Shown: piece by piece, positions 23,882 to 32,432 of the stretch | How the letters are laid out: each line of letters opens with the position of its first letter | Numbering within the stretch: position 1 is the first letter of the stretch | The notes under the pieces: generated by a model | Databases searched by the model: none | Told to the model about the DNA's origin: nothing | The model's input: the letters and a program-made list of their open reading frames with translations, nothing else | From: Mogibacterium sp. | GTDB taxonomy: Bacteria; Bacillota; Clostridia; Peptostreptococcales; Anaerovoracaceae | DNA length: 64,000 nt | Direction of reading: 5' to 3' | NCBI GenBank assembly: GCA_024403055.1 | Contig: JAKSSO010000002.1 | Coordinates: forward strand, 1-64,000 | Translations under genes and position numbers: made by a program

Positions 23882-23919
23882 AGGTGTAAACCGAACAAAT
23901 TTACACCTTATTTTACACC
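23882..23919 (+). repeat. right-end integrase arm-type repeats
   Basis: GGTGTAAA (23882-23889, inverted) followed by ATTTACACC (23899-23907) and TTTTACACC (23911-23919). The direct copies match the nonamer repeated at the left end (15093-15121) in the same orientation. Further right, ATATGCC/GGCATAT (about 23934-23957) forms another palindrome before the att core. Confidence 0.55.
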
Positions 23920-24017
23920 TTATTACTACCAAAATATGCCATATTATACCGGCATATGCCAAGTAAGCGAGTGCTGAAAAAGGCTGAAAAATCAAGGAAA
24001 GCACTGGAATTTGAACG

Positions 24018-25007
24018 ATGAAAAAAGTATTATTCATTTGCCACGGCAATATATGTCGTTCGCCGATGGCGGAGTTCATATTTAAGAATATGGTTAATGA
24101 GCGCGGTCTCGAGGATGAATACTACATCGAGTCGGCAGCGGTCAGTCGGGAGGAGATCGGCAATGATATCTATCCCCCTGCCAAGGCGGAACTCAAATTG
24201 CACGGTGTTCCGTTCGAGCGCAGGCGTGCACGTCAGATGACGAGAGAAGACTATGATAGGTTCGATGTGATATTTGTGATGGACGAATCCAATATTCGTC
24301 GCATGAAGAGCATTATCGGAGCGGATGACGCACACAAGGTCAGAATGCTGCTTGAAGGAGGGATCGCAGATCCCTGGTACACAGGAGGTTTTGACAGGAC
24401 CTATGAAGACATAGTCAGGGGCTGTGAGATCTTTTTGGCCGAGCAGGCAGCAGCGAGCGACCGGGATACAAATGCAGAGAGACCTGGAGCAAAGCACTGC
24501 GATCAGCTGCTGAGTACTGCTATAATAAGGAAGTCCGAGCAGCGAGACTATGAACGAATTCTGAAGATATATGAGCGTGCAAGACAGTTTATGCGTGAGC
24601 ACGGCAACCCTAATCAGTGGAATACGAAGTGGCCGCCGGCAGAATTGGTTCAAGAGGACATTGAGGTAGGCCGCGGCTATGTATGCGAGATAGACGGCAG
24701 TGTCGAAGCAGCGTTTGTTTACATACAGGGCGTCGATGTGGACCCGACATACAGATACATAGAAGGCTCGTGGAAAGACGATTCGGAGTACGGAGCAGTA
24801 CACAGGATCGCTTCTGCGGGTAATTACCGGGGGATAGGAGAATTCTGTATCAAATGGGCATTCGGGCAGTGCGGACATCTCAGGATGGATACTCACGGCG
24901 ACAACGAAGTGATGCAGAATCTGCTGACCAAACTGGGATTTGAGCGACGCGGGATAATTTATGTCGTTGAGGACAATTACCCGAGGGTGGCTTTTGAGAA
25001 AGTATAG
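24018..25007 (+). CDS. low-molecular-weight protein tyrosine phosphatase fused to a GNAT acetyltransferase
   Basis: 329 residues. Residues 1-~150 are an LMW phosphatase: P-loop CHGNICRSP at residues 9-17 and the general-acid aspartate in ADPWYTGGFD. Residues ~170-329 are a GNAT domain (IIRKSEQRDYERILKIY, RGIGEFCIKWAF, MDTHGDNEVMQNLLTKLGF). The fusion is continuous, with a ~20-residue linker. The first codons, upstream leader and ribosome site come from the inserted element, since the att core begins in codon 5; the original start survives at 15003. The upstream region has only a weak ribosome site. Phosphatase substrate and acetyl acceptor are unknown. Confidence 0.85.
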   Translation: MKKVLFICHGNICRSPMAEFIFKNMVNERGLEDEYYIESAAVSREEIGNDIYPPAKAELKLHGVPFERRRARQMTREDYDRFDVIFVMDESNIRRMKSIIGADDAHKVRMLLEGGIADPWYTGGFDRTYEDIVRGCEIFLAEQAAASDRDTNAERPGAKHCDQLLSTAIIRKSEQRDYERILKIYERARQFMREHGNPNQWNTKWPPAELVQEDIEVGRGYVCEIDGSVEAAFVYIQGVDVDPTYRYIEGSWKDDSEYGAVHRIASAGNYRGIGEFCIKWAFGQCGHLRMDTHGDNEVMQNLLTKLGFERRGIIYVVEDNYPRVAFEKV

Positions 25008-25041
25008 AATATCGCCGACTGGCGAGACTGGAGGAAATATC

Positions 25042-25566
25042 ATGAATGACAACAACCTGATCGAACTGATGAGCAGCCGTTATTCGGTGCGCAAGTACAA
25101 GGATATTCCTGTTGAGCAGGAGAAGATCGACCTGATCCTGGAGGCTGCAAGAGTCGCTCCTACAGCAAGAAATTATCAGCCGCAGAAGATATATGTTCTG
25201 CAGAGTGAAGAAGCACTCAAGGCGATCGGCGGTGTATGCAGATGCACTTTCGATGCGAAGACTGTTTTCGTTATCGGCTTTGACAGGGAGAAAGTTGCAG
25301 TATCCAGACTGAGGGAAAACTATGATTATGGTGAGATCGATTCATCGATCGTTGCCACACAGATGGTGCTCGAGGCATGGAACCTGGGACTTGGCACATG
25401 CTATGTCGGAATGTTCAACGACGATGAGGTGAGAGAGGCACTCGGACTGCCTTCCAATATTGCCATTACTCTGATACTGCCTTGCGGATATCCTGCAGAT
25501 GACAGTGTACCTCACGAAATGCATGAGGCATCAAGAGAACTTTCTGAAATGGTGGAATATCTGTAA
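25042..25566 (+). CDS. nitroreductase family protein
   Basis: 174 residues from the ATG at 25042 (GGAGGAAATATC upstream). The flavin-binding start SSRYSVRKYKDIPVEQEKID, the PTARNYQPQ segment and the late GLGTCYVGMF match small FMN-dependent nitroreductases. They reduce nitro groups, quinones or enones with NAD(P)H. It begins about 35 bases after the phosphatase-acetyltransferase gene and may share its transcript. Exact substrate unknown. Confidence 0.88.
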   Translation: MNDNNLIELMSSRYSVRKYKDIPVEQEKIDLILEAARVAPTARNYQPQKIYVLQSEEALKAIGGVCRCTFDAKTVFVIGFDREKVAVSRLRENYDYGEIDSSIVATQMVLEAWNLGLGTCYVGMFNDDEVREALGLPSNIAITLILPCGYPADDSVPHEMHEASRELSEMVEYL

Positions 25567-25587
25567 AGAAGTGATGGTGGTATACCT

Positions 25588-26412
25588 GTGAACAAGATAA
25601 AAATAGTAACGGTCCAGAATAAAGTATTTGAAGACAAGTACGAGACGATCGAGCGCCTGGCTGAGTTAATAGGAGACGGTGCTGTCAGCGGAGCTGATAT
25701 CATGGTGCTTCCCGAGATGTGGAACTGTCCGTACAAGACCCGCCTTTTCCCTGAATATGCGGAACCTGAGACGGGAGACAGCTGGCTCGTAATGTCGACA
25801 CTTGCGCGCAAGAACAAAATTTATGTAGTTGGCGGATCCATTCCTGAAGTGGACGATGAAGGCCGGGTATATAATACCTGCTACGTGTTTGATCGAAATG
25901 GCGAACAAATCGGCAAACACAGGAAAGTACATCTCTTCGACGTCAACTTCGGCGAGAAGCCGTTCCATGAGTCGGATACTCTGACTGCAGGTGACGGTTT
26001 CAGGACGTTCGAAACAGAATGGGGCAAAATGGGCGTCAACATATGCTTTGACGTGAGATTCCCGGAGAGTATGCGTCTGCTTGCTCTGGATGGAGCGAAG
26101 ATGGTTTTCCTGCCAGCTGCATTTCTGATGAATACCGGAGAGGCTCACTGGGACATGAATATCCGAATGAGAGCTGTCGAGAATCAGATATTTGTTGCGG
26201 CGGTCGCACCAATGCGAGACTCGGGCACGGGCTATAAAGTCTGGGCACATTCCATGATATCCGACCCTTGGGGCAATGTACTTGTGGATATGGGGACCGA
26301 AGAGGGATATACTATAACTGAAATTGATCTGGATGAGATCGACAGAATAAGATCCGAGCTCCCGCTAATGTGTGCAAGGCGCGAGGACATATATAAACTG
26401 GAAACGGAATAA
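25588..26412 (+). CDS. carbon-nitrogen hydrolase, omega-amidase (Nit2)-like
   Basis: 274 residues from a GTG. The nitrilase triad is present: glutamate in VLPEMWNCPY, lysine in GKHRKVHLFD and cysteine in GVNICFDVRFPES. Length and the motif around the cysteine fit omega-amidases, which hydrolyse 2-oxoglutaramate and 2-oxosuccinamate left over from glutamine or asparagine transamination. That would suit an amino-acid fermenter, but related enzymes act on other amides. It stands between the nitroreductase and proC with short gaps, probably one operon. Confidence 0.85.
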   Translation: MNKIKIVTVQNKVFEDKYETIERLAELIGDGAVSGADIMVLPEMWNCPYKTRLFPEYAEPETGDSWLVMSTLARKNKIYVVGGSIPEVDDEGRVYNTCYVFDRNGEQIGKHRKVHLFDVNFGEKPFHESDTLTAGDGFRTFETEWGKMGVNICFDVRFPESMRLLALDGAKMVFLPAAFLMNTGEAHWDMNIRMRAVENQIFVAAVAPMRDSGTGYKVWAHSMISDPWGNVLVDMGTEEGYTITEIDLDEIDRIRSELPLMCARREDIYKLETE

Positions 26413-26422
26413 GGGGGAAGAC

Positions 26423-27220
26423 ATGAAAGTTGGATTTTTAGGTGCAGGTGCAATGGGCGGCGCTATCCTCAGCGGAGCCATTGCTGCAGGAGTGTTCGAC
26501 GCAAATGACGTATATGTTGCAGACTTCTCTGATGCTATCAAGGACAAGTACAGAGAGATGGGATGCAATATCTGTGAGAATAATACAGAACTCGGACAGG
26601 CGGATATCGTGGTTCTTGCTGTAAAGCCACAATACGCACCGGGTGCGCTGGCATCAGTAGAGGATGCTCTTGACGGCAAGGGTGTTATCTCCATCATGGC
26701 AGGACTGAAGAGAGATGCAGTCCGCGACATGCTCAAGGGCGACATCAGACTTCTGAGAGTAATGCCTAATACACCGGCACTGGTTGGATGCGGGGCTTTC
26801 GCACTGTGTTCAGATACAGATCTCACAGACGAAGAGAAGGCGTTCGCAGAGAAACTCTTTGGTGCACTTGGCATCTATGAGTGGATGAGCGAGTCGCTGA
26901 TCGATGTTGCAACAGGTCTGTCCGGAGCGGGTCCTGCTTATGTATACATGTTCATCGAGGCACTGTCAGACGGTGGTGTGATGGAAGGACTCCCAAGAGC
27001 TACAGCTACCAAGCTGGCGGCACAGACTGTAATGGGTGCTGCCAAAATGGTCCTCGAGACAGGCGTTCATCCTGACGAGCTCAAGGACAGAGTATGCTCA
27101 CCTGGCGGAAACACGATCGTAGGTGTTGCGACACTTGAGGAAAAGGGCTTCAGAGGAGCATGCATCGAGACTGTTCACAGAGCAACTGTAAGAGCAAGAG
27201 AACTTGGCGAGAAAAAATAG
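26423..27220 (+). CDS. proC: pyrroline-5-carboxylate reductase
   Basis: 265 residues from the ATG at 26423, preceded by AAGGGGGAAG ten bases after the amidase stop. The Rossmann start KVGFLGAGAMGGAIL binds NADPH; VVLAVKPQ and the C-terminal signature GLSGAGPAYVYMFIEAL with SPGGNT are intact. It catalyses the last step of proline synthesis, or helps redox balance. A promoter and a new transcription unit start 30 bases after the stop. Confidence 0.94.
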   Translation: MKVGFLGAGAMGGAILSGAIAAGVFDANDVYVADFSDAIKDKYREMGCNICENNTELGQADIVVLAVKPQYAPGALASVEDALDGKGVISIMAGLKRDAVRDMLKGDIRLLRVMPNTPALVGCGAFALCSDTDLTDEEKAFAEKLFGALGIYEWMSESLIDVATGLSGAGPAYVYMFIEALSDGGVMEGLPRATATKLAAQTVMGAAKMVLETGVHPDELKDRVCSPGGNTIVGVATLEEKGFRGACIETVHRATVRARELGEKK

Positions 27221-27249
27221 GCACACATGCTCGACTGGTGTATTACAAA

Positions 27250-27314
27250 TTGACGAAGAGCAAATAATAAAATATAATTACATACGTAAGTAAACTGTTC
27301 CTTAGGAGGAACAG
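27250..27314 (+). promoter_or_regulatory. strong promoter and 5' leader hairpin
   Basis: TTGACG (27250-27255), 17 bases, TATAAT (27273-27278). The leader holds CTGTTCC and GGAACAG (27295-27314) as a hairpin before the ribosome site GAGAGGTG. This serves the peptidoglycan-binding-like gene at 27350. Confidence 0.78.
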
Positions 27315-27349
27315 AGAATTCATAAGAAAGACTATTTGAGAGGTGAACT

Positions 27350-27853
27350 ATGGGACTTTTTGATAAGATCAAAGAAGCTGCAACTGATAAGGATGCAAAG
27401 ATCAGCCTGGGAGAAAGCGCTGCAAAGAAAGAGGCAGAGGCTAAGGAAGCAGAAGTAGAAGCTAAGATGGCTGAGAAGCTGGATGCCGCTGTAGAGGCTG
27501 CAAAGGCTGAGAAGCTGGCTGCAGAGGAAAAGGCTGCCGCTGAGAAGGCTGCTGCAGAAAAGGCTGCCGCTGAGAAGAAAGCTGCTGACAGCAAGTACAT
27601 CCTCGATGTAGACGGCAAGTGGGGCGAGAAGACTATCACTACTACACAGCACATCCTTGGAATCAAGGAAGACGGTATCTGCGGTCAGGAAACTATCAAG
27701 GCTATCCAGAAGAAAGTCGGCGCTAAGGTTGACGGAGACTGGGGAACAGAGACTTCCAAGGCTATGCAGAAATTCCTCGGCGTTGAGGTTGACGGTGTTG
27801 CAGGAAAAGACACATTCGCAGCATGGCAGAAGTGGTGCAACAAGCAGCTGTAA
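27350..27853 (+). CDS. alanine/lysine-rich coiled-coil protein with peptidoglycan-binding-like repeats
   Basis: 167 residues. Residues ~20-85 are a charged coiled coil dominated by A, K and E (repeats of EKAAA). From ~88 come two repeats resembling the PG_binding_1 fold (DVDGKWGEKTITTTQHILG and AKVDGDWGTETSKAMQKFLG), then a partial third (VEVDGVAGKDTFAAWQKW). Such repeats bind cell wall in endolysins and amidases. There is no signal peptide, membrane helix or catalytic domain, so how it would meet the wall is unclear. It has its own strong promoter and a terminator 45 bases downstream, suggesting a highly expressed single gene. Confidence 0.65.
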   Translation: MGLFDKIKEAATDKDAKISLGESAAKKEAEAKEAEVEAKMAEKLDAAVEAAKAEKLAAEEKAAAEKAAAEKAAAEKKAADSKYILDVDGKWGEKTITTTQHILGIKEDGICGQETIKAIQKKVGAKVDGDWGTETSKAMQKFLGVEVDGVAGKDTFAAWQKWCNKQL

Positions 27854-27897
27854 TAACCGCTGAATGCACTGCAAGACAGTAAAACATTGAATTAAAA

Positions 27898-27933
27898 AAG
27901 GTGCAAGAGTAAACACTCGCGCACCTTCTTTAT
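27898..27933 (+). terminator. rho-independent terminator
   Basis: AAGGTGC pairs with GCACCTT, and inside it GAGT with ACTC, followed by CTTTATT. It ends the transcript of the peptidoglycan-binding-like gene. Confidence 0.8.
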
Positions 27934-27977
27934 TAACTGAAAGAAGCTATAGCTACAACTATATATCAGGGAGCAAC

Positions 27978-30152
27978 ATGAACATAAATGTAAAAATAGC
28001 TGCTGAACTTGGGATAAGAGAATCTCAGGTCGCAGCAACAGTACAACTTATTGATGAAGGTAATACTATCCCGTTCATCGCCCGTTATCGTAAAGAGGTG
28101 ACAGGCTCACTGGACGACGAAGTGCTGCGTAGTCTTGACGAAAGACTCAAATATCTGCGCAACCTCGAGGAGCGTAAGGAAACGGTGATCGCTTCCATAG
28201 AGGAGCAGGGCAAAATGACTGACGAGCTGCGCAGATCCATTGACGCTGCGGAGACACTTGTCACACTTGAAGACATATACAGACCATACAAGCCTAAGAG
28301 AAAGACCCGTGCAACTATTGCCAGAGCAAAGGGTCTCGAGCCTCTGGCAGAGATCATAAAGGCACAGCAGATAAAGACATCTCTTGAGGAGGAAGCTGAG
28401 AGATTCGTACATATCGATGCAGAAAAACCTGAACTCGAGGTGAAGGATGCTGCATCTGCGATCGCAGGTGCCTGCGATATTATCGCCGAGGAAATATCGG
28501 ACTCAGCAGATTACAGAGCTGCGATCCGCCGCAGGACATTCGAAGGCGGAATGCTTGTTTCGGCAGTCAGAGATGAGGATGCTGACGAGAAGAAGACGTA
28601 CGAGTCATATTATGATTATTCAGAACCGGTCAGAAAGATGCCGGGCCACAGGATCCTTGCAGTCAACAGAGGAGAGAAAGAAAAGATACTCAGCGTGAGC
28701 ATTGAGCCGCCTGTGGACGAGATCACTGAATATCTGCAGGGACAGGTGATCACAAGGAAAAACCCGATCACCGGTGAGGTACTGCGTGCGACGATCGATG
28801 ATGCATACAAGAGACTTATCAGACCGTCGATCGAGAACGAGATACGTGCCGAGCTGACGGAGAAGGCGGAAGATGGAGCCATCAAGGTGTTCGGAGAGAA
28901 TCTGGGACAGCTACTTATGCAGCCTCCTATCGCAGGAAAGACAGTTCTCGGATGGGACCCGGCATTCCGTACAGGATGCAAGCTTGCGGTCGTTGATCCT
29001 ACCGGCAAGGTGCTTGATACAACAGTCATCTATCCTACACCGCCGCAGAACAGAGTTGAGGAGTCCGTTTCAGTAGTGCTGAAGCTTATCAGGAAATATG
29101 GCATAGACCTGATCTCGCTCGGCAACGGAACTGCAAGTCGCGAATCCGAGAAGATCATCAGTGACATGATAAAAGCAAACGGCCTCAAGGTGCAGTACAT
29201 CATCGTAAACGAAGCCGGCGCATCCGTCTACTCGGCGAGCAAGCTGGCTACGGAAGAGTTTCCTAACTTTGACGTCGGACAGAGGTCGGCAACATCGATG
29301 GCCAGACGTCTCCAGGATCCGCTTTCCGAGCTCGTCAAGATCGATCCGAAGTCGGTCGGTGTCGGACAGTACCAGCATGACATGAATCAGAAGAAGCTGG
29401 AGGGATCTCTTGCAGCTGTTGTTGAAGACTGCGTAAATGCAGTAGGCGTTGATTTGAATACAGCTTCGGCATCCCTGCTCCAGTATGTATCCGGCATCAG
29501 CAAGACACTAGCCAATAACATAGTGGAATATCGCGAGAGCAATGGAATGTTCCTGAGCAGAAAGGAGCTGCTTAAGGTCGCAAAGCTTGGCCCGAAGGCA
29601 TTCGAGCAGTGTGCGGGATTCCTCAGAATAAGAGGAGGCAAGGAGCCGCTGGATGCTACAGCTGTTCATCCTGAATCCTACGGCGTTGTAAAACAGCTTT
29701 TCGAGATGCTGGGATTCGATTCCGGTGAGCTTGCGAAAAAGCTTGCAGGCGGTGGCATGGCAGGTGTTGCCAAGAGCATTGCAAGCTATAAGGACATGGC
29801 AGCAAAGCTTGGTGTCGGCGAGCCTACTCTTCGTGACATAGTTAAGGAGCTTGAGAAACCGGGCAGAGATCCTCGTGATGAGATGCCTGCACCGATACTG
29901 AAGTCTGATGTTCTGGAGATGGAGGACCTGACAGAGGGAATGATACTCAAGGGAACAGTTCGTAATGTTATAGATTTCGGTGCTTTCGTGGATATCGGAG
30001 TTCATCAGGACGGACTGGTTCATATTTCACAGATGGCAGATCGCTATATTAAGCATCCGCTGGAAGTGGTCGCTGTAGGTGACATCGTGGAAGTCAAGGT
30101 GCTTTCTGTTGATCTGAAAAAGCAGAGAATAGCACTGACGATGAAAATATAA
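27978..30152 (+). CDS. tex: Tex family transcription accessory/RNA-binding protein
   Basis: 724 residues, normal for Tex. The N-terminal helical domain begins at ~5 (ELGIRESQVAATVQLIDEG), with the typical TIPFIARYRKEVTGSLDDE. A YqgF-like RNase H fold lies near 320-420 (DPAFRTGCKLAVVD; ISLGNGTASRE), helix-hairpin-helix motifs near 490-560, and a C-terminal S1 RNA-binding domain (~645-722: GMILKGTVRNVIDFGAFVDIG). Tex binds nucleic acid and affects transcription; its exact role is unsettled. It is followed by an independent promoter for hppA. Confidence 0.95.
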   Translation: MNINVKIAAELGIRESQVAATVQLIDEGNTIPFIARYRKEVTGSLDDEVLRSLDERLKYLRNLEERKETVIASIEEQGKMTDELRRSIDAAETLVTLEDIYRPYKPKRKTRATIARAKGLEPLAEIIKAQQIKTSLEEEAERFVHIDAEKPELEVKDAASAIAGACDIIAEEISDSADYRAAIRRRTFEGGMLVSAVRDEDADEKKTYESYYDYSEPVRKMPGHRILAVNRGEKEKILSVSIEPPVDEITEYLQGQVITRKNPITGEVLRATIDDAYKRLIRPSIENEIRAELTEKAEDGAIKVFGENLGQLLMQPPIAGKTVLGWDPAFRTGCKLAVVDPTGKVLDTTVIYPTPPQNRVEESVSVVLKLIRKYGIDLISLGNGTASRESEKIISDMIKANGLKVQYIIVNEAGASVYSASKLATEEFPNFDVGQRSATSMARRLQDPLSELVKIDPKSVGVGQYQHDMNQKKLEGSLAAVVEDCVNAVGVDLNTASASLLQYVSGISKTLANNIVEYRESNGMFLSRKELLKVAKLGPKAFEQCAGFLRIRGGKEPLDATAVHPESYGVVKQLFEMLGFDSGELAKKLAGGGMAGVAKSIASYKDMAAKLGVGEPTLRDIVKELEKPGRDPRDEMPAPILKSDVLEMEDLTEGMILKGTVRNVIDFGAFVDIGVHQDGLVHISQMADRYIKHPLEVVAVGDIVEVKVLSVDLKKQRIALTMKI

Positions 30153-30207
30153 TTGAAAAAAATAATTTGTATTTTTGATGTTTTCCTAATGCAAAATATT
30201 TTCAGAG

Positions 30208-30216
30208 TGTTATAAT
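30208..30216 (+). promoter_or_regulatory. extended -10 promoter of hppA
   Basis: TGTTATAAT is an extended -10 (TG-n-TATAAT) 48 bases before the hppA start; no good -35 is visible. A ribosome site AAGGAGG lies at 30252-30258. Confidence 0.6.
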
Positions 30217-30263
30217 ATACAAATTGAAAAAAGTTAATAATTATATATGTTCAAGGAGGAAAA

Positions 30264-32360
30264 ATGGATAATTATCTTGCACTTTTCACCCTCCTCGGAT
30301 CTATTCTTGCCCTGTGCTTTGCACTGATGCAGGCAAAGAAAGTTCTGAAGTTCAACGAGGGAAATGAAAAAATGATCAAGATCTCCGGCAACATCAGAGA
30401 AGGCGCTATGGCTTATCTGACTCGCCAGTACAAGATACTGATCGTATTCTTCGTAGGCATGTTTGTCATTCTGTCGATCATGGCATTCTTCAAACTGCTT
30501 ACACCATTCGTACCATTCGCATTTATCACAGGTGGTTTCTTCTCGGGTCTGTCCGGATTCGTAGGAATGAACATCGCTACTCGCGCTAATGCAAGAACTG
30601 CTAACGCTTGTCAGGAAGGCCTGAACAGGGGACTCAGAGTTGCATTCTCCGCAGGAAGCGTTATGGGATTCACTGTAGTTGGTCTCGGACTTCTCGATAT
30701 CTCCATCTGGTATCTGCTGCTGAAGATGGTATTCCATCTGAATCTGTCAGACCTGACTACAACAATGCTGACATTCGGAATGGGCGCTTCTTCAATGGCA
30801 CTCTTTGCCCGTGTAGGTGGCGGTATCTACACTAAGGCTGCTGACGTTGGTGCTGACCTCGTTGGTAAGGTTGAGGCAGGAATCCCTGAGGACGACCCGC
30901 GTAACCCTGCAGTTATCGCAGATAACGTAGGAGACAACGTTGGTGACGTTGCAGGAATGGGCGCTGACCTTTATGAGTCATATGTAGGATCAATTCTTTC
31001 CTCCTGCGCACTCGGTGTAATCGCATTCGAGAATTCTGCACAGCTTCAGGTTTCCGCAGTAGCTATTCCTATGGCAATGGCAGCTATCGGCGTTGTTGCT
31101 TCCATCATCTGCACATTCCTGGTTAAGACAGGAGAGAGCATCGATCAGGCTACACTGCTCAAGGCTCTGAGAAGAGGAACCAACACAAGTGCTATTTCCA
31201 TCGCAGTAATTGCATTCCCACTCGTATACTTTGTGTTCGGAATGGAATTCATCGGACTGTACTTTGCAATTATCGCAGGACTTGTTGCCGGTGTACTGAT
31301 CGGATTCTTCACTGAGTACTTCACATCAGATACATACAAGCCGACACAGAAGCTTGCAAGCCAGTCTGAGACAGGTGCTGCTACTATCATCATCGGTGGT
31401 GTTTCCCTTGGAATGATTTCCGTTGCTGCACCTATCGTTATCATTGCTATCTGCGTAATGCTCGCTTACGGACTTGCAGGTGGATTCGGTAATGGCGCTC
31501 TCGGACTCTACGGTATCGCACTTGCTGCTGTAGGCATGCTTTCAACACTTGGTATCACACTCGCAACTGACGCTTATGGTCCTATCGCTGACAATGCCGG
31601 CGGTATCGCTGAGATGGCTGGTCTTGATCCTGAAGTAAGACGTCGTACCGACGCTCTTGACTCACTCGGCAACACAACTGCTGCAACAGGTAAGGGGTTT
31701 GCTATCGGTTCCGCAGCTCTGACTGCACTGGCTCTGATCGCTTCATACGTATCAAAGGTTCAGCAGATCGGCGGAGACAGCATCAAGCTTGACATGAGCG
31801 TAATGAACCCTGCAGTTCTCGTTGGTATCTTCATCGGTGCCAGCCTGCCGTTCATCTTCGCTGCAATGACCATGGATTCTGTAGGCAAGGCTGCACAGAG
31901 CATCGTAGTTGAAGTACGTCGTCAGTTCCACGAGATCGCAGGTCTCATGGAAGGAAAGACTGATCCTGACTACACGAAGTGCGTAGACCTCTGCACAAAG
32001 GCATCACTCCACGAGATGATCGCTCCTACAGTTCTGGCTATCGTTACTCCTATCGTTGTTGGACTTGTACTCGGATACAACGGAGTAATCGGTCTGCTTG
32101 CAGGTGCAACTGCAACAGGATTCCTCCTGGCTATCTTCATGGCTAACTCCGGTGGAGCATGGGACAATGCCAAGAAGTATATCGAGGCAGGACACTTTGG
32201 TGGCAAGGGCAGCGACGCTCACAAGGCCGGCGTTGTCGGAGACACTGTTGGTGACCCGTTCAAGGATACATCCGGTCCATCCATCAACATCCTTATCAAG
32301 CTTCTGAGCATGGTATCGATCGTATTTGCAGGTCTGGTTGTAACATTCCATATCTTCTAA
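30264..32360 (+). CDS. hppA: membrane-bound K+-dependent-type ion-pumping pyrophosphatase
   Basis: 698 residues with about 16 membrane helices. The pyrophosphate site motifs DVGADLVGK, DDPRNPAVIADNVGDNVGD and a late DNAKKYIEAG with VVGDTVGDPFKDTSGPS are intact. The determinant region reads GNTTAATGKGFAIGSA: alanine at the key site and G downstream mark the K+-dependent class, whose clostridial members commonly pump Na+ (or Na+ and H+). It hydrolyses pyrophosphate to build an ion gradient. In this organism pyrophosphate would come from AMP-forming ligases such as the one at 50360. A terminator follows 20 bases after the stop. Confidence 0.95.
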   Translation: MDNYLALFTLLGSILALCFALMQAKKVLKFNEGNEKMIKISGNIREGAMAYLTRQYKILIVFFVGMFVILSIMAFFKLLTPFVPFAFITGGFFSGLSGFVGMNIATRANARTANACQEGLNRGLRVAFSAGSVMGFTVVGLGLLDISIWYLLLKMVFHLNLSDLTTTMLTFGMGASSMALFARVGGGIYTKAADVGADLVGKVEAGIPEDDPRNPAVIADNVGDNVGDVAGMGADLYESYVGSILSSCALGVIAFENSAQLQVSAVAIPMAMAAIGVVASIICTFLVKTGESIDQATLLKALRRGTNTSAISIAVIAFPLVYFVFGMEFIGLYFAIIAGLVAGVLIGFFTEYFTSDTYKPTQKLASQSETGAATIIIGGVSLGMISVAAPIVIIAICVMLAYGLAGGFGNGALGLYGIALAAVGMLSTLGITLATDAYGPIADNAGGIAEMAGLDPEVRRRTDALDSLGNTTAATGKGFAIGSAALTALALIASYVSKVQQIGGDSIKLDMSVMNPAVLVGIFIGASLPFIFAAMTMDSVGKAAQSIVVEVRRQFHEIAGLMEGKTDPDYTKCVDLCTKASLHEMIAPTVLAIVTPIVVGLVLGYNGVIGLLAGATATGFLLAIFMANSGGAWDNAKKYIEAGHFGGKGSDAHKAGVVGDTVGDPFKDTSGPSINILIKLLSMVSIVFAGLVVTFHIF

Positions 32361-32380
32361 TCATAAAAAGATGTATAATG

Positions 32381-32410
32381 GGGATGCGGTTATTCCGCAT
32401 CCCTTTTTCT
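32381..32410 (+). terminator. rho-independent terminator after hppA
   Basis: GGGATGCGG and CCGCATCCC (9-bp stem, 5-base loop) followed by TTTTTCTTTT. Confidence 0.9.
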
Positions 32411-32432
32411 TTTGTAAAGGTTCAAGACAGAC

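Larger units (their letters stand above)
15016..24052. mobile_element. integrated element with Tn916-type int/xis, RepA-like ATPase and large RNA
   Basis: Bounded by a 22-bp direct repeat (15016-15037 and 24031-24052) inside the 5' coding end of the low-molecular-weight phosphatase gene. The integrase gene is the last gene before the right end, preceded by an excisionase, which is the Tn916 arrangement. Both ends carry clustered TTTTACACC repeats that look like integrase arm sites. Inside are an HTH regulator, a DUF4143 ATPase, VanZ and small membrane proteins, a long structured RNA region, and a replication-type AAA ATPase. There is no relaxase or conjugation gene, so it is an integrative, perhaps mobilisable or satellite-type element of about 9 kb. 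Confidence 0.82.

Noticed and set aside
24030..25055. Long minus-strand frame opposite the phosphatase-acetyltransferase gene
   Set aside because: It mirrors the codon structure of the plus-strand gene and has no family resemblance; a shadow frame.
27500..27600. Short tandem repeats as a CRISPR or satellite array
   Set aside because: They are codon-level repeats of EKAAA in a coiled coil, in frame and without spacers.
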